NCBI GenBank assembly: GCA_003561835.1
Contig: PWVN01000170.1
Coordinates: forward strand, 1 to 12,263
DNA from: Syntrophomonadaceae bacterium
GTDB taxonomy: Bacteria > Bacillota > Dethiobacteria > PWVN01
Direction: 5' to 3'
DNA: 12,263 nt
The notes below the pieces were generated by a model. It did not search any database and was not told the origin of the DNA. It worked only from the letters and a program-made list of their open reading frames with translations. Of the stretch, positions 1 through 6,655 are shown in pieces. A program made the position numbers and the translations under genes. How positions within the stretch are numbered: the stretch's first letter is position 1; every line of letters begins with the position of its first letter.

Positions 1-518
1 AGGACATAATGCTTCCCGTCTTCCGTCAGGACGGCCCGGGTCTTGATGTTCAGGGCATCGGAACCGGCGTTGGGCTCCGTCAGGGCATAGGCCCCCACCT
101 TCTCCCCCGTGGCCAGGGCCGGCAGGTACTTCTTCTTCTGTTCTTCGTTGCCGAAGTAGACGATGGGCAGGCTGCCGATACCGGTATGGGCGCCGAAGAC
201 CAGGGAGAAGGAGCCGCTGCGGGCCATTTCCTCGGTGATGATGAGGTTGGTGATCTTGTCGGCCCCGGCACCTTCATACTGCTCGGGGATGTCGCTGGCC
301 AAAAGGCCCAGCTGGCCCACCTCTTTCAAAAGGCCGACGGCCACCCCTTCCTCCATCTCCTCCAGGGCTTCCGTCCTGGGCAGGACCTTTTCCTTTACGA
401 ACCTTCTGACGGTATCCCCCACCATGCGGTGGAACTCGTTGAAGTCTTCCGGGGTATAGACATCCTTGGGGTCCACCTGTCGGATTAAGAAGGACCCTCC
501 CTTGATTACGTCTCCCAT
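1..518 (-). CDS. fadE: Acyl-CoA dehydrogenase, FadE-like (C-terminus beyond window)
   Basis: This is the N-terminal 172 codons of a flavin-dependent acyl-CoA dehydrogenase, which would oxidise acyl-CoA to trans-2-enoyl-CoA, the first step of beta-oxidation, and pass electrons to an electron-transfer flavoprotein. Reading from the ATG at 518, the protein has the acyl-CoA dehydrogenase N-terminal helical domain (about residues 25-140). It then has the family signature YALTEPNAGSD at about 144-154, which lies at the flavin/substrate site. The catalytic glutamate would lie in the missing part. A GGAG-type ribosome site (AAAGGAGTG) sits just upstream of the ATG. The N-terminal extension before the domain (FLIRQVDPKDVYTPEDF) resembles the Bacillus FadE/YusJ type, which is about 590 residues. 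It is the third gene after fadN and fadA, 62 bp behind fadA, matching the B. subtilis fadNAE order. The family is sure; the exact chain-length preference cannot be read. Confidence 0.93.
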   Translation of the reverse strand, partial: MGDVIKGGSFLIRQVDPKDVYTPEDFNEFHRMVGDTVRRFVKEKVLPRTEALEEMEEGVAVGLLKEVGQLGLLASDIPEQYEGAGADKITNLIITEEMARSGSFSLVFGAHTGIGSLPIVYFGNEEQKKKYLPALATGEKVGAYALTEPNAGSDALNIKTRAVLTEDGKHYV

Positions 519-552
519 GAGAACACTCCTTTCGTCAATGTATTTTCTCTGC

Positions 553-572
553 GGGGGGGCTTTGGCCCCCCC
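553..572 (-). other. GC-only hairpin between fadA and fadE
   Basis: An 8-bp perfect stem (seven G plus C pairing with G plus seven C) with a 4-base loop lies in the 62-bp gap between the fadA stop and the fadE ribosome site. It lacks a T-run downstream on the minus strand (the next bases are GCAGAGAAAATA), so it does not look like a full intrinsic terminator. It may tune fadE expression or protect the upstream transcript from 3' decay. That role is inference. Confidence 0.5.
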
Positions 573-580
573 GGGAACTT

Positions 581-1756
581 CTAGAAAACCTCGAAGACCC
601 CGGCGGCCCCCATGCCGCCGCCGATGCACATGCTCACCAGACCCAAACCCCCGCCCCGGCGCTTCAACTCGTAGATGAGGGAAGTGGTCAGTTTGCTACC
701 GGTGCAGCCCAGGGGGTGGCCCAGGGCGATGGCCCCGCCGTTGACGTTGAGGCGGTCCGTGGGAAGGCCCAGTTCCTTGATGACGGCCAAAGCCTGGGCG
801 GCAAAGGCCTCATTGAGTTCGATCAAATCCAGGTCATCCAGGGAGACCCCCGCCTTTTCCAGGGCTCTGGGGATGGCTGCCACGGGGCCGATGCCCATGA
901 CGTCCGGGTCCACCCCTCCCACGGCGTAGGAACGGAAGCGGGCCAGGGGTTTAAGCCCCAGGGCCTCCGCCTTTTCCGCCGCCATGAGGACCAGGGCGGC
1001 AGCGGCATCGTTCATCTGGGAGGAGTTCCCCGCCGTCACCGTGCCCCCCTGCATGAAGGCGGGCTTCAGCCCGGCCAGGCCCTCCAGGGTGGTGTCGGGC
1101 CGAACTCCTTCATCGAAGTCGAAGGGAGTCTCCTCCACCTTCAGACGGCCGAACCTGTCGTAATACTTCTTCTGTACCAAAACGGGGATTATTTCCTCTT
1201 TGAAATTCCCCTTCTCCCGGGCGGCGGCGGCTTTTTGATGGCTCTTCAGGGCAAACTCATCCATCTCTTCCCGGGTTACCTTAAACCGCTCCGCCACCCG
1301 CTCCGCCGTCAGCCCCATGGAAATGTAGGCTTCGGGGTAGTGGTCCACCAGATAGGGGTTGGGGGCCAGTTTGTTCCCTCCCATGGGTACCATGGTCATG
1401 CTCTCCACCCCGCCGGCCACGACCACGTCCATCATACCCGTCTGAATACGGGCGGCGGCCAGGGCGATGCTCTCCAGGCCCGAGGCGCAGAACCGGTTCA
1501 CCGTGGCCCCAGGAACGGCGGGGGGAAACCCCGCCCTTTGGGCGGCAATCCGGGCCACATTCATGCCCTGCTCCCCCTCGGGGAAGGCGCAGCCCAGGAT
1601 GATGTCCTGAACCTCTCCTGCTTCGATTCCCGCCCGCAGGATGGCCTCCTTCAGGACCAGGGCCGCCAGGTCGTCGGGCCGGGTATTTTTCAGTGTACCG
1701 CGCTTCGCCCTTCCCGCCGGGGTTCGAACAGCGGCAACGATGACTGCTTCTCTCAT
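581..1756 (-). CDS. fadA: Acetyl-CoA C-acyltransferase (thiolase)
   Basis: This 391-residue thiolase is the usual length for the family. It would cleave 3-ketoacyl-CoA with CoA to give acetyl-CoA and a shortened acyl-CoA, the last beta-oxidation step; biosynthetic thiolases run the reverse reaction. The catalytic residues are visible: nucleophilic Cys90 in NRFCASGLESI, the NEAF loop at 315-318, His347 in GGAIALGHPLG and the second Cys377 in SMCIGGGMGAAG. The start is the ATG at 1756, preceded by AAGGAGGG. It begins 16 bp after the fadN stop and is followed by fadE, so the degradative FadA role is favoured over the PhaA/AtoB acetoacetyl-CoA role. The context, not the sequence alone, decides that choice. 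Confidence 0.95.
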   Translation of the reverse strand: MREAVIVAAVRTPAGRAKRGTLKNTRPDDLAALVLKEAILRAGIEAGEVQDIILGCAFPEGEQGMNVARIAAQRAGFPPAVPGATVNRFCASGLESIALAAARIQTGMMDVVVAGGVESMTMVPMGGNKLAPNPYLVDHYPEAYISMGLTAERVAERFKVTREEMDEFALKSHQKAAAAREKGNFKEEIIPVLVQKKYYDRFGRLKVEETPFDFDEGVRPDTTLEGLAGLKPAFMQGGTVTAGNSSQMNDAAAALVLMAAEKAEALGLKPLARFRSYAVGGVDPDVMGIGPVAAIPRALEKAGVSLDDLDLIELNEAFAAQALAVIKELGLPTDRLNVNGGAIALGHPLGCTGSKLTTSLIYELKRRGGGLGLVSMCIGGGMGAAGVFEVF

Positions 1757-1772
1757 TCCTCCATCCCTCCTT

Positions 1773-4178
1773 TTAGTTTCTTAAAGGCTTCCCGGTTTTC
1801 AGCATATGGGCCATCCGGGCCTGGGTCTTGGGCTGCCCGCACAGGTGTACGAAGACTTCCCGTTCCAGGTCCAGAAGGTGCTGCTCCGTCACCCAGGTGT
1901 TGGCTGGTACCAGGCCTCCCGCCATGATGTAGGCCAGTTTCTCCCCCAGGTAGGCGTCATACTCGCTGATATATTTGCCTTCCTTCATCATGTAGACGCC
2001 CGCCTTCAGGGCGGCCAGGCCCGTTTCCCCGATGACCCGGATTTTCCGCTGCACCGGGGGTTTGTAGCCTGTGGCCATCAAGGCCAGAACTCGCTTCTTG
2101 GCTTCATCTATTCGCTTATCGACGTTGGCTGCAAAGCCGTCGGTGGGCCGCATGTACCCAAAGGTCACGGCTTCCCTGGCGCTGGTGGCCACCCTGGCCT
2201 GGCCCACCACCATGAAAGCCTCTTTGATGAAGGGCAGGAGGTCCACTTCTTCGTTGGCCATGACATGGCCGGTGCTGCGAAGGACCATCTCCTTGGTGCC
2301 GCCGCCGGCGGGGATAACCCCCACCCCCAGCTCCACCAGGCCCATGTAGGTTTCCGCCGCTGCCATCACGGCATCGGCGTGGGCGATGACCTCGTAACCG
2401 CCTCCCAGGACCAGGGAATGGGGGGCTGCCACCACGGGCTTTTCGCTGTACTTCATGCGCAGGAGAATGGTCTGGAACTGGCGGATCAGCATGTCGATTT
2501 CGTCCCATTCTTCCGCCTGGGCCTCCATGAGGACCATCATCAGGTTGGCCCCCACGCAGAAGTTGCGGGCGTGGTTGGCGATGACCATCCCCTGCCAGTT
2601 CTTCTCCACTTCCTCCACGGCCTTGTTCAGGAGGATCATGACGTCGGCTCCCAGGGCCTGGTGGGGGGAGTGGATCTCGAAGCAGGCCACACCGTCGCCG
2701 ATGTCTACGAGGCTGGCCCCGGAGTTGGAGAGGATGACTTTCCCCTCTTCCTTCAAGTCCGGCAGGTATATGACGCCGGGCAGGGGTTCCTGCAGGCGGT
2801 ATTCTCCCTGCTTGTGGTCGAAGAAGTAGATCTGGCCCTTCTCTTTCTTGTAAAAGGATTCAAAACCCGCATCCAGGAGCTGCTGCACCAGGGGCGGGAC
2901 TTCCACCCCTTCCCCGGCCATCCGCTCCGCCATATTCTTGACGCCGATGGCATCCCAGGTCTGGAAGGGGCCCAGTTCCCAGTTGAAACCCCAGCGCAGG
3001 GCGTTGTCCACCGCCACGATATCATCAGCGATTTCATCCAGTTTAAGGGCTGTATAGTTCAAAACATCCCGGGTCACCTGCCAGGCAAAGCGCCCCCCCT
3101 GATCGTCAAACTCCACCAGGGCCTTGATGCTGTCTCCCTTGGAACCGGCCTTCTTGGAGGCCTCCAGGCAGGCAAATTTGGCTTTCTCCTTCGGCTTGTA
3201 TTCCATGGCCCTGTAATCCAGGGCCAGGATATCCTTTTTGCCCTGGGATTTGTCTACCTTGTAGAACCCCTGCTTTGTCTTCTCCCCCAGCCACTTCCTC
3301 TCCACCATAGCCGTGAGGAAGGGGGGGATTTCAAAGGCCTTCACTTCCCAGTCTTCGGTGACAAAATCCTTCACATTATCGGCCACGTGCAGCAGAATGT
3401 CCAGGCCCACCATATCCAGGGTCCGGAAGGTGGCACTCCGGGGACGCCCCATGGCCGGGCCGGTGAGGGCATCCACCTCTACCACCGACAGGCCCTCTTT
3501 TTCCATATACTCCACCGTCCGCATGAAACCGTAGACGCCGATGCGGTTGGCGATGAAATTGGGAGTGTCCTTGGCCAGGACCACCCCTTTCCCCAGGACC
3601 TCATCCCCGAAGCCCTTGAGGAACTCCACAATTTCCGGGTCCGTTTCCTTCCCGGGGATAACCTCCAGGAGTTTCATGTAGCGGGGCGGGTTGAAGAAAT
3701 GGGTGCCTAGAAAGTGCTTCTTGAACCCGGGGGAGCGATCCGCCACCATCTCGTTGACAGAAAGGCCCGAGGTGTTGGTGCTGACGATGGTCCCCGGCTT
3801 CCAGAAGACCTCCAGTTTCTCCAGAAGCTGCTTCTTGATGTCCATGCGTTCCACCACCACCTCGATGACCCAGTCCACCTCGGAGATCACCTTCAGGTCA
3901 TCTTCCAGGTTCCCGGGGGTCAGGAGAGCCGCATCCTTCGAGTCATACAGGGGTGCGGGGCGCATTTTCTTCAGGTTTTCGATGCCCCCTGCCGCCAGTT
4001 TGTTGCGAAAGGCTTTGTCCTCCCGGGTTATCCCTTTGGCCTTCTCCCCTTCCGAGGGCTCGGGGAGGACGATGTCCAGAAGATGGCAGGGAATCCCCAC
4101 ATTTGCCAGGTGAGCGGCAATGGAGGCCCCCATGGTCCCGGCCCCCAGGACGGCGGCCTTGCGAATCTTTCTCACCAT
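1773..4178 (-). CDS. fadN: 3-hydroxyacyl-CoA dehydrogenase / enoyl-CoA hydratase, FadN type
   Basis: This 801-residue bifunctional beta-oxidation enzyme would hydrate enoyl-CoA and then oxidise 3-hydroxyacyl-CoA with NAD. The dehydrogenase half comes first. It has the Rossmann motif GAGTMG (12-17), STNTSG (133-138), catalytic His160 in GTHFFNPPRYMK, Glu172 in LLEVIPG, and KDTPNFIANRIG (203-214). A dehydrogenase C-terminal region follows. A crotonase-fold hydratase domain then spans about 485-690, with Glu596 in GGGYEV and Glu616 in GLVELGVG, 20 residues apart like the two catalytic glutamates of enoyl-CoA hydratase. This order is opposite to E. coli FadB and typical of Bacillus FadN (YusL, about 790 residues). 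The start ATG at 4178 has a strong GAAGGAGGAGGG site. It is the first gene of the fadN-fadA-fadE operon, behind an AT-rich upstream region. No frameshift or missing catalytic residue is seen. Confidence 0.95.
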   Translation of the reverse strand: MVRKIRKAAVLGAGTMGASIAAHLANVGIPCHLLDIVLPEPSEGEKAKGITREDKAFRNKLAAGGIENLKKMRPAPLYDSKDAALLTPGNLEDDLKVISEVDWVIEVVVERMDIKKQLLEKLEVFWKPGTIVSTNTSGLSVNEMVADRSPGFKKHFLGTHFFNPPRYMKLLEVIPGKETDPEIVEFLKGFGDEVLGKGVVLAKDTPNFIANRIGVYGFMRTVEYMEKEGLSVVEVDALTGPAMGRPRSATFRTLDMVGLDILLHVADNVKDFVTEDWEVKAFEIPPFLTAMVERKWLGEKTKQGFYKVDKSQGKKDILALDYRAMEYKPKEKAKFACLEASKKAGSKGDSIKALVEFDDQGGRFAWQVTRDVLNYTALKLDEIADDIVAVDNALRWGFNWELGPFQTWDAIGVKNMAERMAGEGVEVPPLVQQLLDAGFESFYKKEKGQIYFFDHKQGEYRLQEPLPGVIYLPDLKEEGKVILSNSGASLVDIGDGVACFEIHSPHQALGADVMILLNKAVEEVEKNWQGMVIANHARNFCVGANLMMVLMEAQAEEWDEIDMLIRQFQTILLRMKYSEKPVVAAPHSLVLGGGYEVIAHADAVMAAAETYMGLVELGVGVIPAGGGTKEMVLRSTGHVMANEEVDLLPFIKEAFMVVGQARVATSAREAVTFGYMRPTDGFAANVDKRIDEAKKRVLALMATGYKPPVQRKIRVIGETGLAALKAGVYMMKEGKYISEYDAYLGEKLAYIMAGGLVPANTWVTEQHLLDLEREVFVHLCGQPKTQARMAHMLKTGKPLRN

Positions 4179-4198
4179 AATCCCTCCTCCTTCTCATT

Positions 4199-4330
4199 TA
4201 AAGAACTTTCCTATGTTAAATATTTATAAAGACAACTTCGCCGTTATTCTTTTTTTTCCTGCTGCACGAAAAAAAAATTAGCCGAAATCTTTTGGAAATT
4301 TGATTTTTTTTTGTAACCGCCGCCGCCCCG
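4199..4330 (-). promoter_or_regulatory. AT-rich upstream region of fadN with homopolymer tracts
   Basis: This spacer between the hpt terminator and fadN is far richer in AT than the rest of the window. It carries T8 at about 4250-4257, A9 at 4269-4277 and T9 at 4304-4312, and on the minus strand the AT-rich element TTTATAAATATTTAACATAG nearer the gene. A TATAAA at 4223-4228 is a possible -10, but I see no convincing -35 at the right distance. The A/T tracts could act as UP-like or bent DNA. I could not find a sure FadR-type operator palindrome. It is the only place where a fad operon promoter can sit, but the exact start site is not resolved. Confidence 0.45.
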
Positions 4331-4331
4331 T

Positions 4332-4360
4332 AGAAAAAGGGGCGCCTCCAAAGCGCCCTT
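4332..4360 (-). terminator. Intrinsic terminator of tilS-hpt
   Basis: Reading the minus strand after the hpt stop, GGGCGC and GCGCCC (4353-4358 and 4340-4345) form a 6-bp GC stem with a 7-base loop, followed by C and five T residues. It would end the tilS-hpt transcript and insulate fadN. Confidence 0.8.
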
Positions 4361-4363
4361 TCA

Positions 4364-4380
4364 CCGCCGGCCGACGGCGG
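4364..4380 (-). repeat. Inverted repeat just before the hpt terminator
   Basis: CCGCCG (4364-4369) and CGGCGG (4375-4380) are perfect inverted repeats around a 5-base centre. They lie directly upstream, in transcription terms, of the hpt terminator hairpin. There is no T-run directly after this stem, so it is probably a second 3' UTR hairpin that aids termination or transcript stability. Confidence 0.5.
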
Positions 4381-4417
4381 AACCTGCCGGGGTGTGTCTA
4401 CATCCCGGGAGGGATTC

Positions 4418-4951
4418 CTATTTCTGGCTGCCCTTGAGGACGCTGACCTGGGGAAGCTGCCGGTAGCCTTCATTGTAATCCAGGCCGTACCCCACCACAA
4501 ACTCATTGGGGATTTTGAAGCCGCAGTAGTCCGCCTCGATATCCACCTCCCGCCGGTCGGGCTTGTCCAGGAGGGTGACGATTTTGACCGTGGCGGGCCC
4601 CCGGGACCGGAGGTTTTCCACCAGGTATTTCAATGTCAGGCCCGTATCGATTATATCCTCCACGATGAGGACATGGCGCCCTTCGATACTGGATTCCAGG
4701 TCCTTTAAAATCCGCACCACACCGGAGGACTTGGTGGAGGCCCCGTAGCTGGAAACGGCCATGAAGTCTATTTCCACGGGGATGGTCAGGCAGCGCATGA
4801 AATCTGCCAGGAATATCACCGCTCCCTTGAGGACGCAGAGCAAAAGGGGGTTCTTGCCGTAGTAATCCTTGTCTACCCGCCCCGCCAACTCCGCCACCTT
4901 GGCCTGGATTTCCCCGGCACTGATCAGGGTTTTGGTCTCCTGTAACTGCAT
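4418..4951 (-). CDS. hpt: Hypoxanthine phosphoribosyltransferase
   Basis: This 177-residue purine salvage enzyme would transfer the phosphoribosyl group of PRPP to hypoxanthine (and often guanine) to make IMP or GMP in the cytoplasm. The key evidence is the PRPP-binding motif VLIVEDIIDTGLT at 94-106, with acidic residues Glu98 and Asp99. Supporting motifs are LLCVLKGAVIFLADF (37-51), Lys130-Pro-Asp and FVVGYGLDYNEGYRQLP (151-167), all typical of the bacterial HPRT family and its length. The ATG at 4951 has a modest AAGGGATG site. It overlaps the end of tilS by 28 bp, so translation is probably coupled. The tilS-hprT pair is conserved in Bacillus and many clostridia, usually followed by ftsH. 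Here a terminator and then the fad genes follow instead. Confidence 0.96.
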   Translation of the reverse strand: MQLQETKTLISAGEIQAKVAELAGRVDKDYYGKNPLLLCVLKGAVIFLADFMRCLTIPVEIDFMAVSSYGASTKSSGVVRILKDLESSIEGRHVLIVEDIIDTGLTLKYLVENLRSRGPATVKIVTLLDKPDRREVDIEADYCGFKIPNEFVVGYGLDYNEGYRQLPQVSVLKGSQK

Positions 4952-6408
4952 GCAGCATCATCCCTTTCTTCTGGTAAATCAGGAGTGCCCACCCCCTGGA
5001 TTTGCAGGTGCAGTACCCTCCTGGTTTCCCCCGTCACTTTGAACCCGTCATGAATGTCCAGGCCCACCACCCAGAGAATATCCCCTCCCCTGGTGACCAG
5101 GGGCAGCCCATCCCTCTCCTGGCGGGGAATTTTCCTGTCCATCAGGAAATCTTTCAATTTCTTTGTCCCCTTCAACCCCAAGGGCTGAAACCGGTCGCCG
5201 GGACGGCGGCAGCGTACCGTCAGGCTGTCGGGGCCGGCCAGGCGGTCGTAATCCAGCAGGGCTTCCCTCTCCCTTAAGGGGGGCCAGGGCATCTCGCCCC
5301 TTCGGAGGACCCGGGCCATCACCTTTTCCCTCCCCCCGGGCAGCAGGGCCTCCCCGGGGACGGCCAGGTTCAGGGGCTGCCCCCTCTCGGGGCTTTTCTT
5401 TCGGCCCTTTCGGAACAGGTACAGCTTGCCGTAGGAGATGCGGGCTGTCACCCGGCCGGGAAGATCCAGGGAGGTTCCCGTCTTTCCCCGGGCCGCCAAC
5501 TCCTGCACTCCCCGGATGTGCCGGTAGGTCAGGTCCCGCATGCCGGGCAGGAGGCCCTCCAGGGCATGCCGCAGCAACCTTCCCTGGAGGGCGGCGGGTA
5601 CCGGGACCAGTTTCTCCCGGTCCAGGACGACTTCCCCCTGCCGCCGCGACAAAAGGACTCCCTTCCAGGCCCTGTGGGTCTGGTCCCCCAGGTACCGGTC
5701 CACATCCCCCATCAAATCGCTGAGGGACAGAAGGCAGTCCCGGAGGGCGGGGTTGTATTCTTTCTCCAGGAGGGGCAGCAGCTGCAGCCGGACCTTGTTC
5801 CGCAGGTACACCGGCTTCAGGTTGCTCCTGTCCAAGCGGTGGGGGATCCCCTCCGCCTTTAGAAACTCCAGGATCTCCTCCCGGGAAAAATCCAGGAGGG
5901 GCCGGATGATGAAGAGTCCCTCCTTCCGGGTCCACCGCCGCTGGGCTTCCATGCCCCGGAGCCCTTCCGGCCCCGTTCCCCGCAAAATATTGAGGAGGAC
6001 CGTCTCGACCCGGTCATCCCGGTGGTGGGCCACGGCCAACCGGGCAGCCCCCACCTCTTTGGCCACCTGGAGAAACAGGGCGTAGCGGATGCGGTGGGCC
6101 GCATCCTGGGAGGACAGGCGCTGCCGGTCCCGGTAGGCCGGCACATCATAGGATAGGATCGTGGCGGGAATCCCCCGCCCCGCCGCCTCCTGCCGGACAA
6201 ATTCCGCATCTTCCGCCGCTTCCGCACCCCTAAACTGGTGGTTGAGGTGCACCACATGAAGGCCCAGCTGCAGCTCCGGGGCCAGGCGGCAAAAAAGCTC
6301 CAGGAGGGCCATGGAATCGGGGCCCCCGGAAACGGCCAGCAGAACCTTGTCCCCCCGGCTCACCAGCCGGTGGGCATGCAGAAATTGCTTTAGCCTTAGC
6401 AGGAGCAC
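4924..6408 (-). CDS. tilS: tRNA(Ile)-lysidine synthetase
   Basis: TilS attaches lysine to C34 of the CAU-anticodon isoleucine tRNA with ATP, changing its decoding from AUG to AUA; it is normally essential. The N-terminal PP-loop ATPase domain has SGGPDS at residues 27-32, HLNHQFRG (54-61) and HHRDDRVETVLLNILRGTG (128-146). The TilS substrate-binding and C-terminal domains follow, including RPGDRFQPLGLKGTKKLKDFLMDRKIP near the end. I choose the GTG at 6408 (494 residues), because AAAGGAGG ends 8 bp upstream. The ATG at 6414 leaves only 2 bp and is less likely. The reading frame stays open to 6624, but that extension crosses the spoIIE terminator at 6564-6584, so a start there is implausible. 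It is co-transcribed with hpt (28-bp overlap). No clear promoter was found in the 150 bp upstream. Confidence 0.94.
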   Translation of the reverse strand: MLLLRLKQFLHAHRLVSRGDKVLLAVSGGPDSMALLELFCRLAPELQLGLHVVHLNHQFRGAEAAEDAEFVRQEAAGRGIPATILSYDVPAYRDRQRLSSQDAAHRIRYALFLQVAKEVGAARLAVAHHRDDRVETVLLNILRGTGPEGLRGMEAQRRWTRKEGLFIIRPLLDFSREEILEFLKAEGIPHRLDRSNLKPVYLRNKVRLQLLPLLEKEYNPALRDCLLSLSDLMGDVDRYLGDQTHRAWKGVLLSRRQGEVVLDREKLVPVPAALQGRLLRHALEGLLPGMRDLTYRHIRGVQELAARGKTGTSLDLPGRVTARISYGKLYLFRKGRKKSPERGQPLNLAVPGEALLPGGREKVMARVLRRGEMPWPPLREREALLDYDRLAGPDSLTVRCRRPGDRFQPLGLKGTKKLKDFLMDRKIPRQERDGLPLVTRGGDILWVVGLDIHDGFKVTGETRRVLHLQIQGVGTPDLPEERDDAACSYRRPKP

Positions 6409-6416
6409 CGGCATCA

Positions 6417-6424
6417 CCTCCTTT
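6417..6424 (-). promoter_or_regulatory. tilS ribosome binding site
   Basis: AAAGGAGG on the minus strand is a near-perfect anti-16S match. Its spacing of 8 bp to the GTG at 6408 against 2 bp to the ATG at 6414 decides the tilS start in favour of GTG. Confidence 0.8.
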
Positions 6425-6563
6425 ACCCTTCCTGTCCCGGTTTCCCGGGGCGGCCCCGGGGCTGGAGTTCCCGCCCCGCTGTGTATCCAAGGGATACGTG
6501 TAGTATTTTCCTCCCGAAACGGGTAAATTCCTGCAGGAAGGAGAAAATCACCCCAGGCAAACG

Positions 6564-6584
6564 AAAAAAGCCGCCCGGGGCGGC
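6564..6584 (-). terminator. Intrinsic terminator after spoIIE
   Basis: GCCGCC (6579-6584 read in reverse) and GGCGGC (6570-6575) form a 6-bp GC stem with a 3-base loop, followed directly by six T residues on the minus strand. It lies about 70 bp after the spoIIE stop, so spoIIE transcription probably ends here and tilS needs its own promoter. Confidence 0.88.
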
Positions 6585-6655
6585 CTGGCCGGGACCCGGC
6601 AGGGGTCCCGACGGGACTATTCAAGAAACCGAAGGCTTGCGCGGCAGGTGACGGG

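Noticed and set aside
1806..3710. 634-codon plus-strand open frame opposite fadN
   Set aside because: It is antisense to a gene with intact catalytic motifs. The Gly/His/Gln-rich product reflects GC-rich codon bias on the other strand. The same holds for long antisense frames at 716-1927, 6659-8335 and 9618-11291.
4199..4330. FadR-type operator upstream of fadN
   Set aside because: No convincing TGAATGA/TCATTCA-type palindrome was found, despite the operon matching B. subtilis fadNAE.
4216..4506. 96-codon minus-strand frame spanning the end of hpt and the spacer
   Set aside because: It starts inside hpt in another frame, runs through the hpt terminator and the homopolymer tracts, and has no good ribosome site or known motif.
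5048..5935. 295-codon minus-strand frame inside tilS
   Set aside because: It is an alternative frame of tilS with Pro/Gly/Arg-rich composition and no recognisable domain, whereas the TilS frame carries the PP-loop and family motifs.
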